Positions 8,850-17,029 are shown, numbered from the stretch's first letter. The stretch is DNA of 50,503 nt from Planococcus sp. CAU13 (GCF_000775575.1 NZ_JRGN01000223.1:1-50503); one strand, 5' to 3'. A program made the numbers and translations. The notes: a model not told the origin generated them from the sequence alone.

Positions 8850-10022
8850 ATGGATTTGGAACAAAAGCTGGTTCAGTGGCGCAATGAAGGGCTGCTTGAT
8901 CAAACGGCAATGGATCGCATCCTGGCGTTTGAAAAGAAACAGCCCCAAAAGAAAAAAGTTCCTTTGTTATTGCTGATCGGATTAATTTTCTTCGCTTTGG
9001 CGGTATTCAGTTTTATCGCTGCCAATTGGCAGGCGATACCAGAGCTGCTGAAAGTGGCGCTGGCTGTCGGATTAATGTGGATATTCTACATCCTAGCCCA
9101 TTTTTCCGAAAAGAAAGGGCTCGGCCAGCCGCTGCTGTTCAGGCTTCTCGGCCTTGCTATGTTCGGTGCCAGCATTCTGATCACAGCCCAGACTTTCCAT
9201 TTCACCCTGTCGAATTCCGTTTTACCGTGGGCCGTTTTCATCGCTGCCCTCGCCCATTATTTCCAATGGCACCACCTGGTCTATGCCATCATCGCCTTCA
9301 TTTTCGGCATCAATACGCTCACATCGTTTCTGCCGAATACCGGCTGGATTGAATGGGGTATGTTTGTCGCCATCTCACTTGCCTGGTTCTATTTCAGCAA
9401 AGACAGCGCATCGAAAGTTTTCAGTTGGATGCTGCTGTTTTTTTCCGGGCTGCTGATGTGGGACCTGGTCACGTACAACAGCCCGTTTTGGCCGATTTGG
9501 ACCTTGTTCGCTCTTGTGCTGGTGCTGTTTCTGGTACCAGATCGCACACAGAAATTACTGTCGCCTCTCTACCTGATTTTTGGTGCCATTATGCTGGTCG
9601 TTTACCTGGCGCTCAGAGGAGAAACGGAATTGTCGCTGGTCGATCTGAACTGGCCGGAATCCATCGCACTTGCTGCTGCCGGGTTCGCTGTTTTGTTCAT
9701 CTCGTATACGAAATTCCGCAGCATCATCTGGATTTCGATTCTCGGGGCTGTCGGGCTGCTGCTGTTTGACAATACGGCTCTTGGATTGGCGGCCGTCGCT
9801 GAAGTGAGCGCACTCGCCTATCTCATTATCGCCCAGCGCCAAAACGGGCCGCTTGCTCCTGGCTTCGTTTATTTCATCCTGGTGCAGTTCGTGATTTACG
9901 TGATTTATGCATGGGAACGGCTTGATATGTCGCTGTTCTTCCTGATCGGCGCCCTTCTGCTGTTTGCTTTATCGGGAGCCGCCTGGTGGCTGAACCGCAG
10001 GAAAGAAGGTGCAGAAGCATGA
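8850..10022 (+). CDS. DUF2157 polytopic membrane protein
   Basis: Membrane protein of 390 residues with a short soluble N-terminus (LVQWRNEGLLDQTAMDRIL, the DUF2157 signature helix) and then about ten hydrophobic helices. The function is unknown. The start is well set by AAAGGGGGTG. It overlaps the next gene by 4 nt (ATGA). DUF2157 and GDYXXLXY proteins are often found as neighbours, so they probably act together in the membrane; this is inference. A TATAAT box occurs near 8818. Confidence 0.85.
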   Translation: MDLEQKLVQWRNEGLLDQTAMDRILAFEKKQPQKKKVPLLLLIGLIFFALAVFSFIAANWQAIPELLKVALAVGLMWIFYILAHFSEKKGLGQPLLFRLLGLAMFGASILITAQTFHFTLSNSVLPWAVFIAALAHYFQWHHLVYAIIAFIFGINTLTSFLPNTGWIEWGMFVAISLAWFYFSKDSASKVFSWMLLFFSGLLMWDLVTYNSPFWPIWTLFALVLVLFLVPDRTQKLLSPLYLIFGAIMLVVYLALRGETELSLVDLNWPESIALAAAGFAVLFISYTKFRSIIWISILGAVGLLLFDNTALGLAAVAEVSALAYLIIAQRQNGPLAPGFVYFILVQFVIYVIYAWERLDMSLFFLIGALLLFALSGAAWWLNRRKEGAEA

Positions 10023-10471
10023 AAATGAAACAATGGATCCTGCCAATTGCTATGACACTGTTTATCGTCCTGTTGGTCGCTGCGTTCTATTCGGCTTCGT
10101 GGTTTGGTGAACAATACAAATTGCGCGCAGAACCTTTTGATCCGTTCGATCCCTTCTACGGCGAATACGTCATGCTGCAGTATCCTGATCTTAATGAGGC
10201 AAGTACCGCCTATCAGGGTGATATCTATTTCAGCCTGAAAGAAGGCAGTGACGGCTTTGCCGTTATTGACCGGATCAGCCGGGAACCTTTCTTTGGTGCC
10301 ATCAGCGGCTACTCCTATGGCGACCGTCTGAGCGCACCCCAGCTAGAACAATTTTACGTGGAGCAGGGCCGCGGACCTGAACTGGAAAAAGCGGTCCAGC
10401 TCCAGGCGACCATCGCCGTTGCGCCATGGGGTTTTATTCGGCCGCTTGAATTGGATGTACGGGAAGAATAA
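10019..10471 (+). CDS. GDYXXLXY domain membrane-anchored protein
   Basis: 150-residue protein with one N-terminal transmembrane helix (about residues 6-27) and an extracytoplasmic domain. The family signature is FDPFYGEYVMLQY, where GEY..LQY matches the GDYXXLXY pattern. The start at 10019 overlaps the stop of the DUF2157 gene; an upstream in-frame ATG at 9986 would force a 37-nt overlap and place charged residues before the helix, so I rejected it. The function is unknown; it is coupled to the DUF2157 protein and closed by a terminator. Confidence 0.85.
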   Translation: MKMKQWILPIAMTLFIVLLVAAFYSASWFGEQYKLRAEPFDPFDPFYGEYVMLQYPDLNEASTAYQGDIYFSLKEGSDGFAVIDRISREPFFGAISGYSYGDRLSAPQLEQFYVEQGRGPELEKAVQLQATIAVAPWGFIRPLELDVREE

Positions 10472-10484
10472 CTGCATTAACTGG

Positions 10485-10521
10485 AAAGGCCTTCATCATA
10501 TTATTGATGAGGGCCTTTTTT
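10485..10521 (+). terminator. Terminator of the DUF2157-GDYXXLXY operon
   Basis: AAAGGCC ... GGGCCTTTTTT with inner CATCA/TGATG pairing and a T-run. Confidence 0.85.
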
Positions 10522-10559
10522 AGGTTCCATAAAAAATCAGAAAATTTGATAGCAAAGGA

Positions 10560-10609
10560 TTGACAACTATCGAACAAGGGTATATGGTTATACACATAAG
10601 TATATAACC
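10560..10609 (+). promoter_or_regulatory. Promoter and palindromic operator of the GntR-ABC operon
   Basis: TTGACA at 10560-10565 is a perfect -35 box. A perfect inverted repeat, GGTTATA-N10-TATAACC (10586-10609), starts where the -10 box should be (TATGGT at a 17-nt spacing). This is a natural place for autoregulation by the GntR-type repressor encoded just downstream. Confidence 0.55.
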
Positions 10610-10639
10610 GTTATACTATGTAAGCAGGAGGTGCTTTTA

Positions 10640-11014
10640 TTGAGCAGCGCATTTGATTCGAATAAACCGATTTTCATCCAGGTACGGGAGTCCATCGAAG
10701 ACCAGATTGTCAATGATCAGCTGAAAGAAGGCGAACAGGCGCCGTCTACCAACCAGCTCGTCGATTTCTACAAGATCAATCACGCCACCGTGTCCAAAGG
10801 AATCAATCAGCTTGTTGAAGAAGGAATCTTATTCAAGAAAAGAGGGATCGGGATGTTTGTCGCAGAGGGAGCCAAAAAGACGCTGGTGAATCAGCGGAAG
10901 GAAGCATTTGTGGATAATTTTGTAAAAGGACTTGTCATGGAAGCGGAAAAATTGGGGATTACGGAAGAAGAAATAATTCACTTGATAAAAAATGCGAAAG
11001 GAATTGATGGATAA
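10640..11014 (+). CDS. GntR-family (YtrA-type) transcriptional regulator
   Basis: 124-residue regulator with an N-terminal GntR winged helix (FIQVRESIEDQIVNDQLKEG, then STNQLVDFYKINHATVSKG as the recognition region) and only a short C-terminal helical tail, as in the YtrA subfamily that controls ABC transporters. The start is TTG at 10640, 8 nt behind AGGAGG; the GTG at 10631 overlaps that ribosome binding site. It overlaps the ABC gene by 1 nt (TAATG). It probably represses its own operon through the palindrome upstream. Confidence 0.9.
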   Translation: MSSAFDSNKPIFIQVRESIEDQIVNDQLKEGEQAPSTNQLVDFYKINHATVSKGINQLVEEGILFKKRGIGMFVAEGAKKTLVNQRKEAFVDNFVKGLVMEAEKLGITEEEIIHLIKNAKGIDG

Positions 11015-11886
11015 TGTCCAGCGAAATCAAATTGCAAGATGTTTCTTTAACCTTTAAGAAGTTCGAAGCATTGAAGAATCTTACCCTGACCTTTGAAGCA
11101 GGCAAGATCCACGGACTGATCGGCCGAAACGGAGCCGGGAAGACTTCGCTGCTGTCACTGATCGCGGCTTTTCGCGAACCTTCTGCAGGCAACATCAACA
11201 TTGACGGCAAAGAGGTTTTTGAAAATTCTGAAATTATGCAAAAAGTGATGTTCGTTTACGATAAAAATTACGACAATGAGTATGATACGATTCCCTCTGT
11301 GCTAGAAATTACAGAGAGTTTCCGTGCAAATTTTAACAAGGAATATGCCGATTATTTAATCAAACGATTCAAATTGCCAATCGATAAACCCGTTTACAAA
11401 CTTTCAAAAGGTATGAAATCAGCAATGAACGTTGTGATAGGACTCGCTTCCCGTGCAGAAATAACAATATTTGATGAAGCTTATCTCGGAATGGATGCAC
11501 CTGCACGAGAGATTTTCTATCAGGAAATTTTGGCAGATCAGGCAAAACATCCACGCACTTTCATCCTTTCCACTCATCTCGTGTCTGAAATGGATTATCT
11601 TTTCGACAATGTCGTCATAATCGATCAGGGTAAACTGCTTCTTAACGAAGATTATGAAACAGTTATCAGCAGAGGAGCTTCGATTACAGGAGCTGCGGAT
11701 CAGGTTGATGCATTTGCAGCAGATTTGAAAATATTGAATGAACAAAAACTAGGCGGAACAAAAAAAGTCATGGTTTACGGGGCACTGGAAGAAGACCGCC
11801 TATCAGACGCCTTGCAAAGTGGAATCGAAATCGGTCCAGTCTCACTGCAGGATTTATTTATCCACTTAACAGAGGAGGAGCATTAA
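11014..11886 (+). CDS. ABC transporter ATP-binding protein (YtrB-like)
   Basis: 290-residue ATPase. The Walker A motif is GRNGAGKT (residues 37-44), the signature is a degenerate LSKGM instead of LSGGQ, Walker B with the catalytic Glu is ITIFDEA, and the switch His is in STHL. The degenerate signature is common in this GntR-linked family. A C-terminal extension of about 80 residues follows the ATPase core. The permease starts on the base after its stop codon. The substrate is unknown; relatives in B. subtilis (Ytr) respond to cell-wall antibiotics, so a similar role is possible. Confidence 0.9.
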   Translation: MSSEIKLQDVSLTFKKFEALKNLTLTFEAGKIHGLIGRNGAGKTSLLSLIAAFREPSAGNINIDGKEVFENSEIMQKVMFVYDKNYDNEYDTIPSVLEITESFRANFNKEYADYLIKRFKLPIDKPVYKLSKGMKSAMNVVIGLASRAEITIFDEAYLGMDAPAREIFYQEILADQAKHPRTFILSTHLVSEMDYLFDNVVIIDQGKLLLNEDYETVISRGASITGAADQVDAFAADLKILNEQKLGGTKKVMVYGALEEDRLSDALQSGIEIGPVSLQDLFIHLTEEEH

Positions 11887-12606
11887 ATGAAACAAGATCA
11901 AGTTTATCCCAAAATCGCCCGCGGCACATTTCATGAGCAATTCAAATGGAGTCTATGGTTTTTCGGTTTTCTTACTGCCGCACACATCATCGGATTGATC
12001 ATCGTAAATATTACGGATGAACAGCTGCTTGGATTTTTTGTATTCTCCACCCATTCAGTCTCTATTTTCTTGCTGGTCTGCGGAATCATTAGCGTATATG
12101 TCTTCATGGGACTCTTTGTTCAGCAAGGGGTAACACGAAAAGACAGCTATCTGGGTATAGCGATTGCCGCTTTGGCATTGACCTTTGCTGTCACTCTGAT
12201 TTCTCTTGTGCTAAATGCAATCGAGCAACTGATTGCCGGTTCTATGTCGTTGCCGCTTGAGACAGATGTCACGAATATGTTCGAGCCGGCTGCAGGCTGG
12301 TTTGCAGCCGCCTGCTATTATTACCTGAACATGCTGACCTATTACCTGGTTGGGTGGTTCATCGGTGTCGGCTATTACCGTTATGGCTGGCTCATCGGTT
12401 TTGTGTTTGTCGCACTTGCAATCCTTGCAATCAGCATAAATGGATATTTTTGGGGAGATGCTGATCTTAGCTCTATAATCCCGTTAATACCTCATAGCCC
12501 GGCTGATGCCAGCCCTGTTATCGCAGTAATCGGCTCACTGATCCTGAACACTGCCCTGCTTATATCCATACGACTGCTGACAAAACGCATGGCAATAAAA
12601 CTGTAG
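11887..12606 (+). CDS. ABC transporter permease (GntR-linked)
   Basis: 239-residue membrane protein with about six hydrophobic helices (for example residues 20-43, 55-77, 90-112 and 165-182). It has no signal peptide or soluble domain. The ATG directly follows the stop of the ATPase gene, with GAGGAG 8 nt upstream. It is the membrane part of the three-gene GntR operon and is closed by a strong hairpin. I recognise the family only by context and hydrophobicity (ABC-2-like). Confidence 0.8.
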   Translation: MKQDQVYPKIARGTFHEQFKWSLWFFGFLTAAHIIGLIIVNITDEQLLGFFVFSTHSVSIFLLVCGIISVYVFMGLFVQQGVTRKDSYLGIAIAALALTFAVTLISLVLNAIEQLIAGSMSLPLETDVTNMFEPAAGWFAAACYYYLNMLTYYLVGWFIGVGYYRYGWLIGFVFVALAILAISINGYFWGDADLSSIIPLIPHSPADASPVIAVIGSLILNTALLISIRLLTKRMAIKL

Positions 12607-12608
12607 AC

Positions 12609-12652
12609 AAACTAAAACCGCTCAGACATCTCGTCTGAGCAGTTTTAGTTTT
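12609..12652. terminator. Bidirectional terminator
   Basis: AACTAAAAC-GCTCAGAC, a 5-nt loop, GTCTGAGC-GTTTTAGTTTT. It lies between the convergent permease gene and the TIMP-like gene and can serve both strands. Confidence 0.85.
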
Positions 12653-12667
12653 ATGAAAATTTACAGG

Positions 12668-13183
12668 CTATGCATTTTTTCTTTTTCTGGCCGACAAGAT
12701 CCAAATAATTGCAGCTAATATCCCTAGTAAAAGCGTTGCAATCATTACAGTGGCAAGGGTATTATCTGAATCATAGGCGTACAATTCAACTGCCTGCAAC
12801 GGTATTTCCTCCTGATCACCAAAATGTTCTTCTGCTAAATCTGTATTGTACGTGCTCGGTGAACAAAGGGGATGAACCCATTTATCTTTATCTTTTTTGA
12901 GGAAAAACAGATAAGTTGCACCTTCTTGGCTTTCTCCCCATGTAATGTCTTCATGGACAGTAATTTTATGCCTATTTACTCCTTTGAAGCTTTTCTCTAC
13001 ATCAATCGTCAGCTTTTTTGCTCCATTGGTGCTTTCGATCCCTCGCACTGAACCAATTAAGATCCCATCGTAATTATCGGCAGCGATGTCAACTGGCAAA
13101 GGTTCTGCACAGGAAAGAGCGAAGCTTTGGCCAGGAACCAGAAGTAAGGATAAGGCAAATAAAAGAATCCATCTGCTTTTCAT
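12668..13183 (-). CDS. Exported TIMP/NTR-like protein with C-terminal anchor
   Basis: 171 residues. A signal peptide (about 1-22) is followed directly by SCAEP, a Cys close to the new N-terminus, as in bacterial proteins annotated as tissue inhibitor of metalloproteinase. A beta-rich OB-like body (YDGILIGSVRGIES, then YLFFLKKDKD, then PLCSPST) follows, with a transmembrane helix (about 143-163) and a basic tail RKRKNA. The substrate or target is unknown. It is a single gene that converges on the permease operon. The OB-fold/TIMP assignment is from pattern memory and moderately sure. Confidence 0.75.
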   Translation of the reverse strand: MKSRWILLFALSLLLVPGQSFALSCAEPLPVDIAADNYDGILIGSVRGIESTNGAKKLTIDVEKSFKGVNRHKITVHEDITWGESQEGATYLFFLKKDKDKWVHPLCSPSTYNTDLAEEHFGDQEEIPLQAVELYAYDSDNTLATVMIATLLLGILAAIIWILSARKRKNA

Positions 13184-13258
13184 TAAAATGAGCCCCTTTT
13201 TCCATTAGTTCGTTGAACAGCGGTAAAAGTTACACGTTTGTTGTAAAAACCTCTGGAC

Positions 13259-13372
13259 TTATGCCGCTGTGCGGGTATTCAAACGGTACATGCCGAAGAC
13301 GAATAAGAAGATGGTTAACAGCGCCAGGATGCTGAGCAGATGGACATCCCTGAAAAATTGGATACATAACAA
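13259..13372 (-). pseudogene. Orphan C-terminal transmembrane fragment
   Basis: A 37-codon open stretch reads a hydrophobic helix (LLSILALLTIFLFVFGMYR) ending NTRTAA and a stop. It has no ribosome binding site or start beyond a weak TTG, and its 5' end runs into the terminator hairpin of the neighbouring small gene. It looks like the last helix of a lost membrane protein, though a tiny membrane peptide is possible. Confidence 0.35.
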
Positions 13373-13373
13373 A

Positions 13374-13402
13374 ACCCGCATCCTGGAAATTCCAGGATGC
13401 GG
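13374..13402 (-). terminator. Terminator of the 53-residue gene
   Basis: CCCGCATCCTGGAA-A-TTCCAGGATGCGGG, a 14-bp stem, followed on the minus strand by TTTTGTT. Confidence 0.85.
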
Positions 13403-13411
13403 GAATCATGT

Positions 13412-13573
13412 TTATTTTTCCTTATTGTACTTGTCATCATTATTGTCATTGTCCATGCCGCGCAATCGCTGTTCGGGAAGATTAATCTCTTCTTTGTAGT
13501 TCTGTGCTTGTTCTCTCAATTCCAGATCGCGCTGATTCGTCTGCAGCTCATCTTTGTTCTTGTCTCTTGCCAT
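13412..13573 (-). CDS. Small charged protein of 53 residues
   Basis: A short gene with strong signals: GAGGAGGG 6 nt before the ATG, a sigma-B-like promoter behind that (13606-13630) and a strong terminator directly after the stop. The product is highly hydrophilic (begins MARDKNKDELQTNQRDLELR, ends DDKYNKEK), has no Cys and no hydrophobic segment, and looks disordered or helical. It resembles the small stress proteins of Bacillales in composition, but I do not recognise the family. A general-stress role is inferred from the promoter only. Confidence 0.75.
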   Translation of the reverse strand: MARDKNKDELQTNQRDLELREQAQNYKEEINLPEQRLRGMDNDNNDDKYNKEK

Positions 13574-13605
13574 TCGAATCCCTCCTCTTTCATGTTAGTC
13601 CCTTT

Positions 13606-13630
13606 ATTCCCGAATAGCGGTCAGTGAAAC
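13606..13630 (-). promoter_or_regulatory. Sigma-B-like promoter of the 53-residue gene
   Basis: The minus strand reads GTTTCA, 13 nt, GGGAAT, close to the sigma-B consensus (GTTTAA-N12/15-GGGTAT). The predicted transcript starts about 25 nt before the start codon. Confidence 0.5.
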
Positions 13631-13721
13631 GGAAGATTGCATTTTTAAAACTTTTATTTTACTGATGCCTCGTGCATCTTTAACATTCAAATCTTTGCCA
13701 CTGAAAATTGATATTCAATAT

Positions 13722-13802
13722 ATGTACCTATTCTGCCGGACATTATTGCTCCTGGCGGTACTGCTGTTCGTGGTGATCACATTCCTGACGGAAAAAGAAT
13801 AG
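13722..13802 (+). other. Possible 26-residue membrane peptide in an intergenic gap
   Basis: An ATG-to-TAG frame encodes one hydrophobic helix (TLLLLAVLLFVVITFL) with a charged end TEKE. There is no recognisable ribosome binding site, so it may be chance or a remnant. Apart from the sigma-B-like promoter I see nothing else in the gap 13574-13807. Confidence 0.25.
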
Positions 13803-13807
13803 AACAT

Positions 13808-13861
13808 AAAAGGGTTGCCCGCAAAAGTCATCCTTCATGACTTTTGCGGGCAACCCCTTTT
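13808..13861. terminator. Very strong bidirectional terminator
   Basis: A stem of more than 20 bp (AAAAGGGTTGCCCGCAAAAG ... with its complement) with one bulge and T-runs on both strands. It closes the minus-strand operon that ends with the CoA-transferase gene. Confidence 0.85.
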
Positions 13862-13872
13862 ATCTCAAGATT

Positions 13873-15063
13873 TTATAAAATGATTTTTTTATTTTCCAGG
13901 TCTTCAATTTCCACGAATGAAAAACCGATTTCCTTTAGAATCTCTTCATTGTGCTGGCCCAGTGTCGGTGCCGGCCTGTTGATCGCACCGGGCGTCTCAG
14001 ACAGCTTTGCGGGAAAACCAAGCGTCTTTACAGTACCGGCTTTGGGATGATCGAAATGTTGAACCATCTGGCGGAAATTGATGTGCGGATCCGCCAACGT
14101 CTGGTCATAAGAATAGATGGGACCGGACGGAATGCCGCTTGCCTCAAGCAACCCAAGCCAATGTTCCGACGGCTTTTCCGCAAATACCGCTTCGATGTCC
14201 TTTTCCAGTTCTGCAGCATGTTCAGCCCGCTTACTGTTCGTTTCGTAGCGCGGATCTTGCAGCCACTCGGGTTTGCCTGCGACTTTCAGACAGAATTTCT
14301 CCCATAATTTCTGATTGCCGGCACCCACTAAAATGGAACCATCTTTTGTTTCAAACCCTTGATAAGGAGCCGAAACCCGGTGAGCCGTGCCATTTCGGGA
14401 TGCCACTTCGCCTTTGCCGAAATAAGCGGCTGCTTCCCAGACGGTCCACGCCAGCCCGGCGTCGACCAATGACACATCGATGTATTGCCCTTCGCCTGTC
14501 TTCAATCGGTGGATATAAGCGGCCAGAATCGATTGAATCGCCGTTTGGGCTGCAGCAATGTCGTTGATGGCGATTCCCACTTTTACAGGCTTCCCTTCTT
14601 TTTCCCCGGTCATATCGATAAAGCCGCCTAGTCCCTGCGCCATTATGTCGTAACCGCCTTTCTGGCTGTAAGGACCGGTTTGCCCGTAGCCAGAAATCGA
14701 ACAATAAATCAGCGAAGGATTGAGGGCATGCAGGGTATCAAAATCAATTCCCAGCTTTGCCGCCACTCCCGGACGGTAGTTCTCTATCACCGCGTCAGCC
14801 GACCGGATCAATTCCTTGAAAACCGCCAATCCTTCCGGAGATTTCAAATCCAGGCACATGCCCCGCTTATTGCGATTGACCATCATATACATATAGCTTT
14901 CTCCATTAATATAAGGGCCCATTTTTCGGGTATCGTCCCCGCCGCCCGTTTTTTCAATCTTAATGACGTCGGCACCCATATCACCCAGCACCATTGTGCA
15001 GTATGGGCCTGCGAGCACTTGCGACAAATCCACGACCCGCATGCCATGCAACGCCTGTTTCAT
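13873..15063 (-). CDS. Class III (CaiB/BaiF) CoA-transferase
   Basis: 396-residue enzyme that moves CoA between acyl-CoA and a free carboxylic acid in the cytoplasm. Family features are the start RVVDLSQVLAGPYCTMVLGD, DVIKIEKTGGGDDTR and ENYRPGVAAKLG. The catalytic Asp is probably Asp168 (VGIAINDIAAAQTA), which would form the aspartyl-CoA intermediate. The start has GGGGGAGA 7 nt upstream. It is the last gene of the minus-strand unit that begins with the SAM riboswitch, 12 nt behind the FMN oxidase. The substrates are unknown; the operon hints at a methionine-related hydroxy or keto acid. Confidence 0.9.
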   Translation of the reverse strand: MKQALHGMRVVDLSQVLAGPYCTMVLGDMGADVIKIEKTGGGDDTRKMGPYINGESYMYMMVNRNKRGMCLDLKSPEGLAVFKELIRSADAVIENYRPGVAAKLGIDFDTLHALNPSLIYCSISGYGQTGPYSQKGGYDIMAQGLGGFIDMTGEKEGKPVKVGIAINDIAAAQTAIQSILAAYIHRLKTGEGQYIDVSLVDAGLAWTVWEAAAYFGKGEVASRNGTAHRVSAPYQGFETKDGSILVGAGNQKLWEKFCLKVAGKPEWLQDPRYETNSKRAEHAAELEKDIEAVFAEKPSEHWLGLLEASGIPSGPIYSYDQTLADPHINFRQMVQHFDHPKAGTVKTLGFPAKLSETPGAINRPAPTLGQHNEEILKEIGFSFVEIEDLENKKIIL

Positions 15064-15075
15064 GCTGATCTCCCC

Positions 15076-16218
15076 CTATTCCCTGATCAATTCCACGGAA
15101 GATAATTCTGTGATTTTTGAAATGCCGGTTAAGGCGAGTGAAACGCGGGTTTCTTCTATAAAATTGCCCAGCACCTGTTCAACGCCTGCCTGTCCGCCTG
15201 CAGCGAGCCCATAAATATACGGTCGCCCCAACAGAACTCCATCCGCGCCGAGCGCCAGTGCTTTGACAAGATCGGTTCCTCTTCGGATACCGCTGTCGAG
15301 CAGGACCGGTATGCGGCCCCCCACCGCTTTCGCTATGAGCGGCAATGCGTCGAGTGAAGCTGCCACGCCGTCCAGTTGGCGGCCGCCGTGGTTCGACACG
15401 ATGATGCCGTCAATGCCCGCTTCCACTGCAAGCATGGCATCGTCTGGATGCAAGATTCCTTTCAGCAGCACCGGCAAAGTGGTCGCCCGTTTGATCTTAT
15501 CAATTTTCTTCCAGTCAAATGAAGGGTGATAGACATTTTTTAAAATTCCCTGGATGATGCTGTCGTCAGTCGCGTCCGGCAAAGATGCCATGAACGCCGG
15601 GTCATTGACGTAATTTGCTTTCCCGACGCCTGCACGCAATGGGGAAAATCCATTGCGCAGATCCTCTTCCCGCCAGCCGAGCATGACTGTATCCACCGTT
15701 ACGACGATTGCTTCGTAGCCCGCTTTTTCTGCGCGCTTCAGCATGCTGAAAGAGACTGCTTCATCGTTGGACCAGTAAAGCTGGAACCAGCGCGGATTGT
15801 CCCCTGCCGCTTCTGCGATGTCTTCGAGGGAATAGCTGGAGACCGTGCTCGCGATGAACGGAACATCCCATTTTGCAGCAGCCCGTACAGAAGCCAGGTC
15901 GCCTTCTTCGTGGGCCAGCTTCTGCATGCCGATTGGCGCGAGCAAAAATGGATGTTTATAAGTATGACCAAATAATGTAAGTGAGGTGTCGATGGCTGAT
16001 ACATCTTTCAGCACACGCGGCAGAATCGCCCATTTGGAAAAAGCGGAACGATTTCGCCGCAGCGTTTCTTCTGCTCCGGCACCGGAACGAATATGGCCGA
16101 ATTTATGGGGCTCCATTTTCTGTTTGGCACTTGCCTCCCATTCCTCGTGCGTCAGCGGGTTGTCTTTCTGCGCAACAATGCTTTTCAGCAACGCGTCTCC
16201 CTTTACTATGCTGCTCAT
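15076..16218 (-). CDS. FMN-dependent alpha-hydroxy-acid oxidase / lactate 2-monooxygenase-like
   Basis: 380-residue TIM-barrel flavoenzyme that oxidises an L-2-hydroxy acid to a 2-oxo acid (or to an acid with loss of CO2 if a monooxygenase). Motifs are the FMN-binding PFLLAPIGMQ, the FQLYW and VVTVDT strands, the active-site SNHGGRQLDG with its catalytic His and Arg, and LDSGIRRGTD and GADGVLLGRPY for the phosphate. An in-frame start 25 codons upstream lacks a ribosome binding site and would overlap the upstream gene; the ATG at 16218 follows GAGGAGG. It lies between the crotonase and CoA-transferase genes. The substrate is not predictable from sequence; methionine hydroxy analogue is a hypothesis. 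Confidence 0.9.
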   Translation of the reverse strand: MSSIVKGDALLKSIVAQKDNPLTHEEWEASAKQKMEPHKFGHIRSGAGAEETLRRNRSAFSKWAILPRVLKDVSAIDTSLTLFGHTYKHPFLLAPIGMQKLAHEEGDLASVRAAAKWDVPFIASTVSSYSLEDIAEAAGDNPRWFQLYWSNDEAVSFSMLKRAEKAGYEAIVVTVDTVMLGWREEDLRNGFSPLRAGVGKANYVNDPAFMASLPDATDDSIIQGILKNVYHPSFDWKKIDKIKRATTLPVLLKGILHPDDAMLAVEAGIDGIIVSNHGGRQLDGVAASLDALPLIAKAVGGRIPVLLDSGIRRGTDLVKALALGADGVLLGRPYIYGLAAGGQAGVEQVLGNFIEETRVSLALTGISKITELSSVELIRE

Positions 16219-16231
16219 CCGATTTCCTCCT

Positions 16232-17011
16232 CTATCTTGTGAAATTCGGCTCCCGTTTTTCCAGAAAAGCCTGGATGCCTTCTTTATAATCATCGGATTC
16301 GAACGAATCCAGTATCAGTTCGGCCATTTCTGCATCTTCCGACTGTGTACCGTCAATAATTGCCTGGATCACTTTTTTATTGCCGTGCATCGCCGTCGAA
16401 GAAACAGTTGACAATTCATGTGCAAAATCGAGTGCCGCAGCATTGGCCGCATCGCCTTCATGAAGCTGTTGGATAATGCCCAGTTCCACTGCTTCTTCCG
16501 CTTTGATCAATTTGCCGGTATACAATAATTCTTTCGTTTTCACAGGGCCAATGACGTTCATCAGCCGTTTCGTGCTGCGCAGGTTATAGATGATGCCGAG
16601 CCGTGCGGCTGTGATGCCGAATTTGCTGTCGCTTGACGCAATGCGGAAATCGCAGGACATTGCCAGCTCGAGACCGCCACCGATCGCCAGTTTCCTGATC
16701 AGGGCAATCGTCGGTTTCGGAAAACGGTAAAGCTGCTCGATGGCCGCCAACGCATGATCGTTGTAGTTTTTCGCTTTTGACTGGGACAACCGGTTGTCCA
16801 TGAACTCTTTGATATCCGCTCCGGTTGAAAATGCCCGGTCGTCTACGCCTTTCACAATCAGCACGCGGACCGCCGGATCATCAGCCGCTTCTGTCAGCAG
16901 GGACGGCAGTAATTTGAACATATCGAGTGAAAATGCATTGCGCTGATCTGCCCGGTTGATGACAATCGTTGCAATCGCTCCGTCTTTCTCCAGGTATAAT
17001 TCCTTTTGCAT
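16232..17011 (-). CDS. Crotonase-family protein, methylmalonyl-CoA decarboxylase-like
   Basis: 259-residue enoyl-CoA hydratase/isomerase fold protein acting on an acyl-CoA. The oxyanion hole segments are AFSTGADIKEF (about residues 60-70) and AIGGGLELAMSCDFR (about 108-122). The place where hydratases carry the second catalytic Glu (PE..LG) reads ITAARLGIIYN. That matches the TP.NLGVPYN pattern I remember from E. coli methylmalonyl-CoA decarboxylase (ScpB), as does the C-terminal DDYKEGIQAFLEKREPNF. So decarboxylation or another lyase reaction is more likely than hydration. It lies 18 nt behind metI, in the same unit as the FMN oxidase and CoA-transferase. Confidence 0.88.
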   Translation of the reverse strand: MQKELYLEKDGAIATIVINRADQRNAFSLDMFKLLPSLLTEAADDPAVRVLIVKGVDDRAFSTGADIKEFMDNRLSQSKAKNYNDHALAAIEQLYRFPKPTIALIRKLAIGGGLELAMSCDFRIASSDSKFGITAARLGIIYNLRSTKRLMNVIGPVKTKELLYTGKLIKAEEAVELGIIQQLHEGDAANAAALDFAHELSTVSSTAMHGNKKVIQAIIDGTQSEDAEMAELILDSFESDDYKEGIQAFLEKREPNFTR

Positions 17012-17029
17012 AATGATTGCTCTCTCCTT

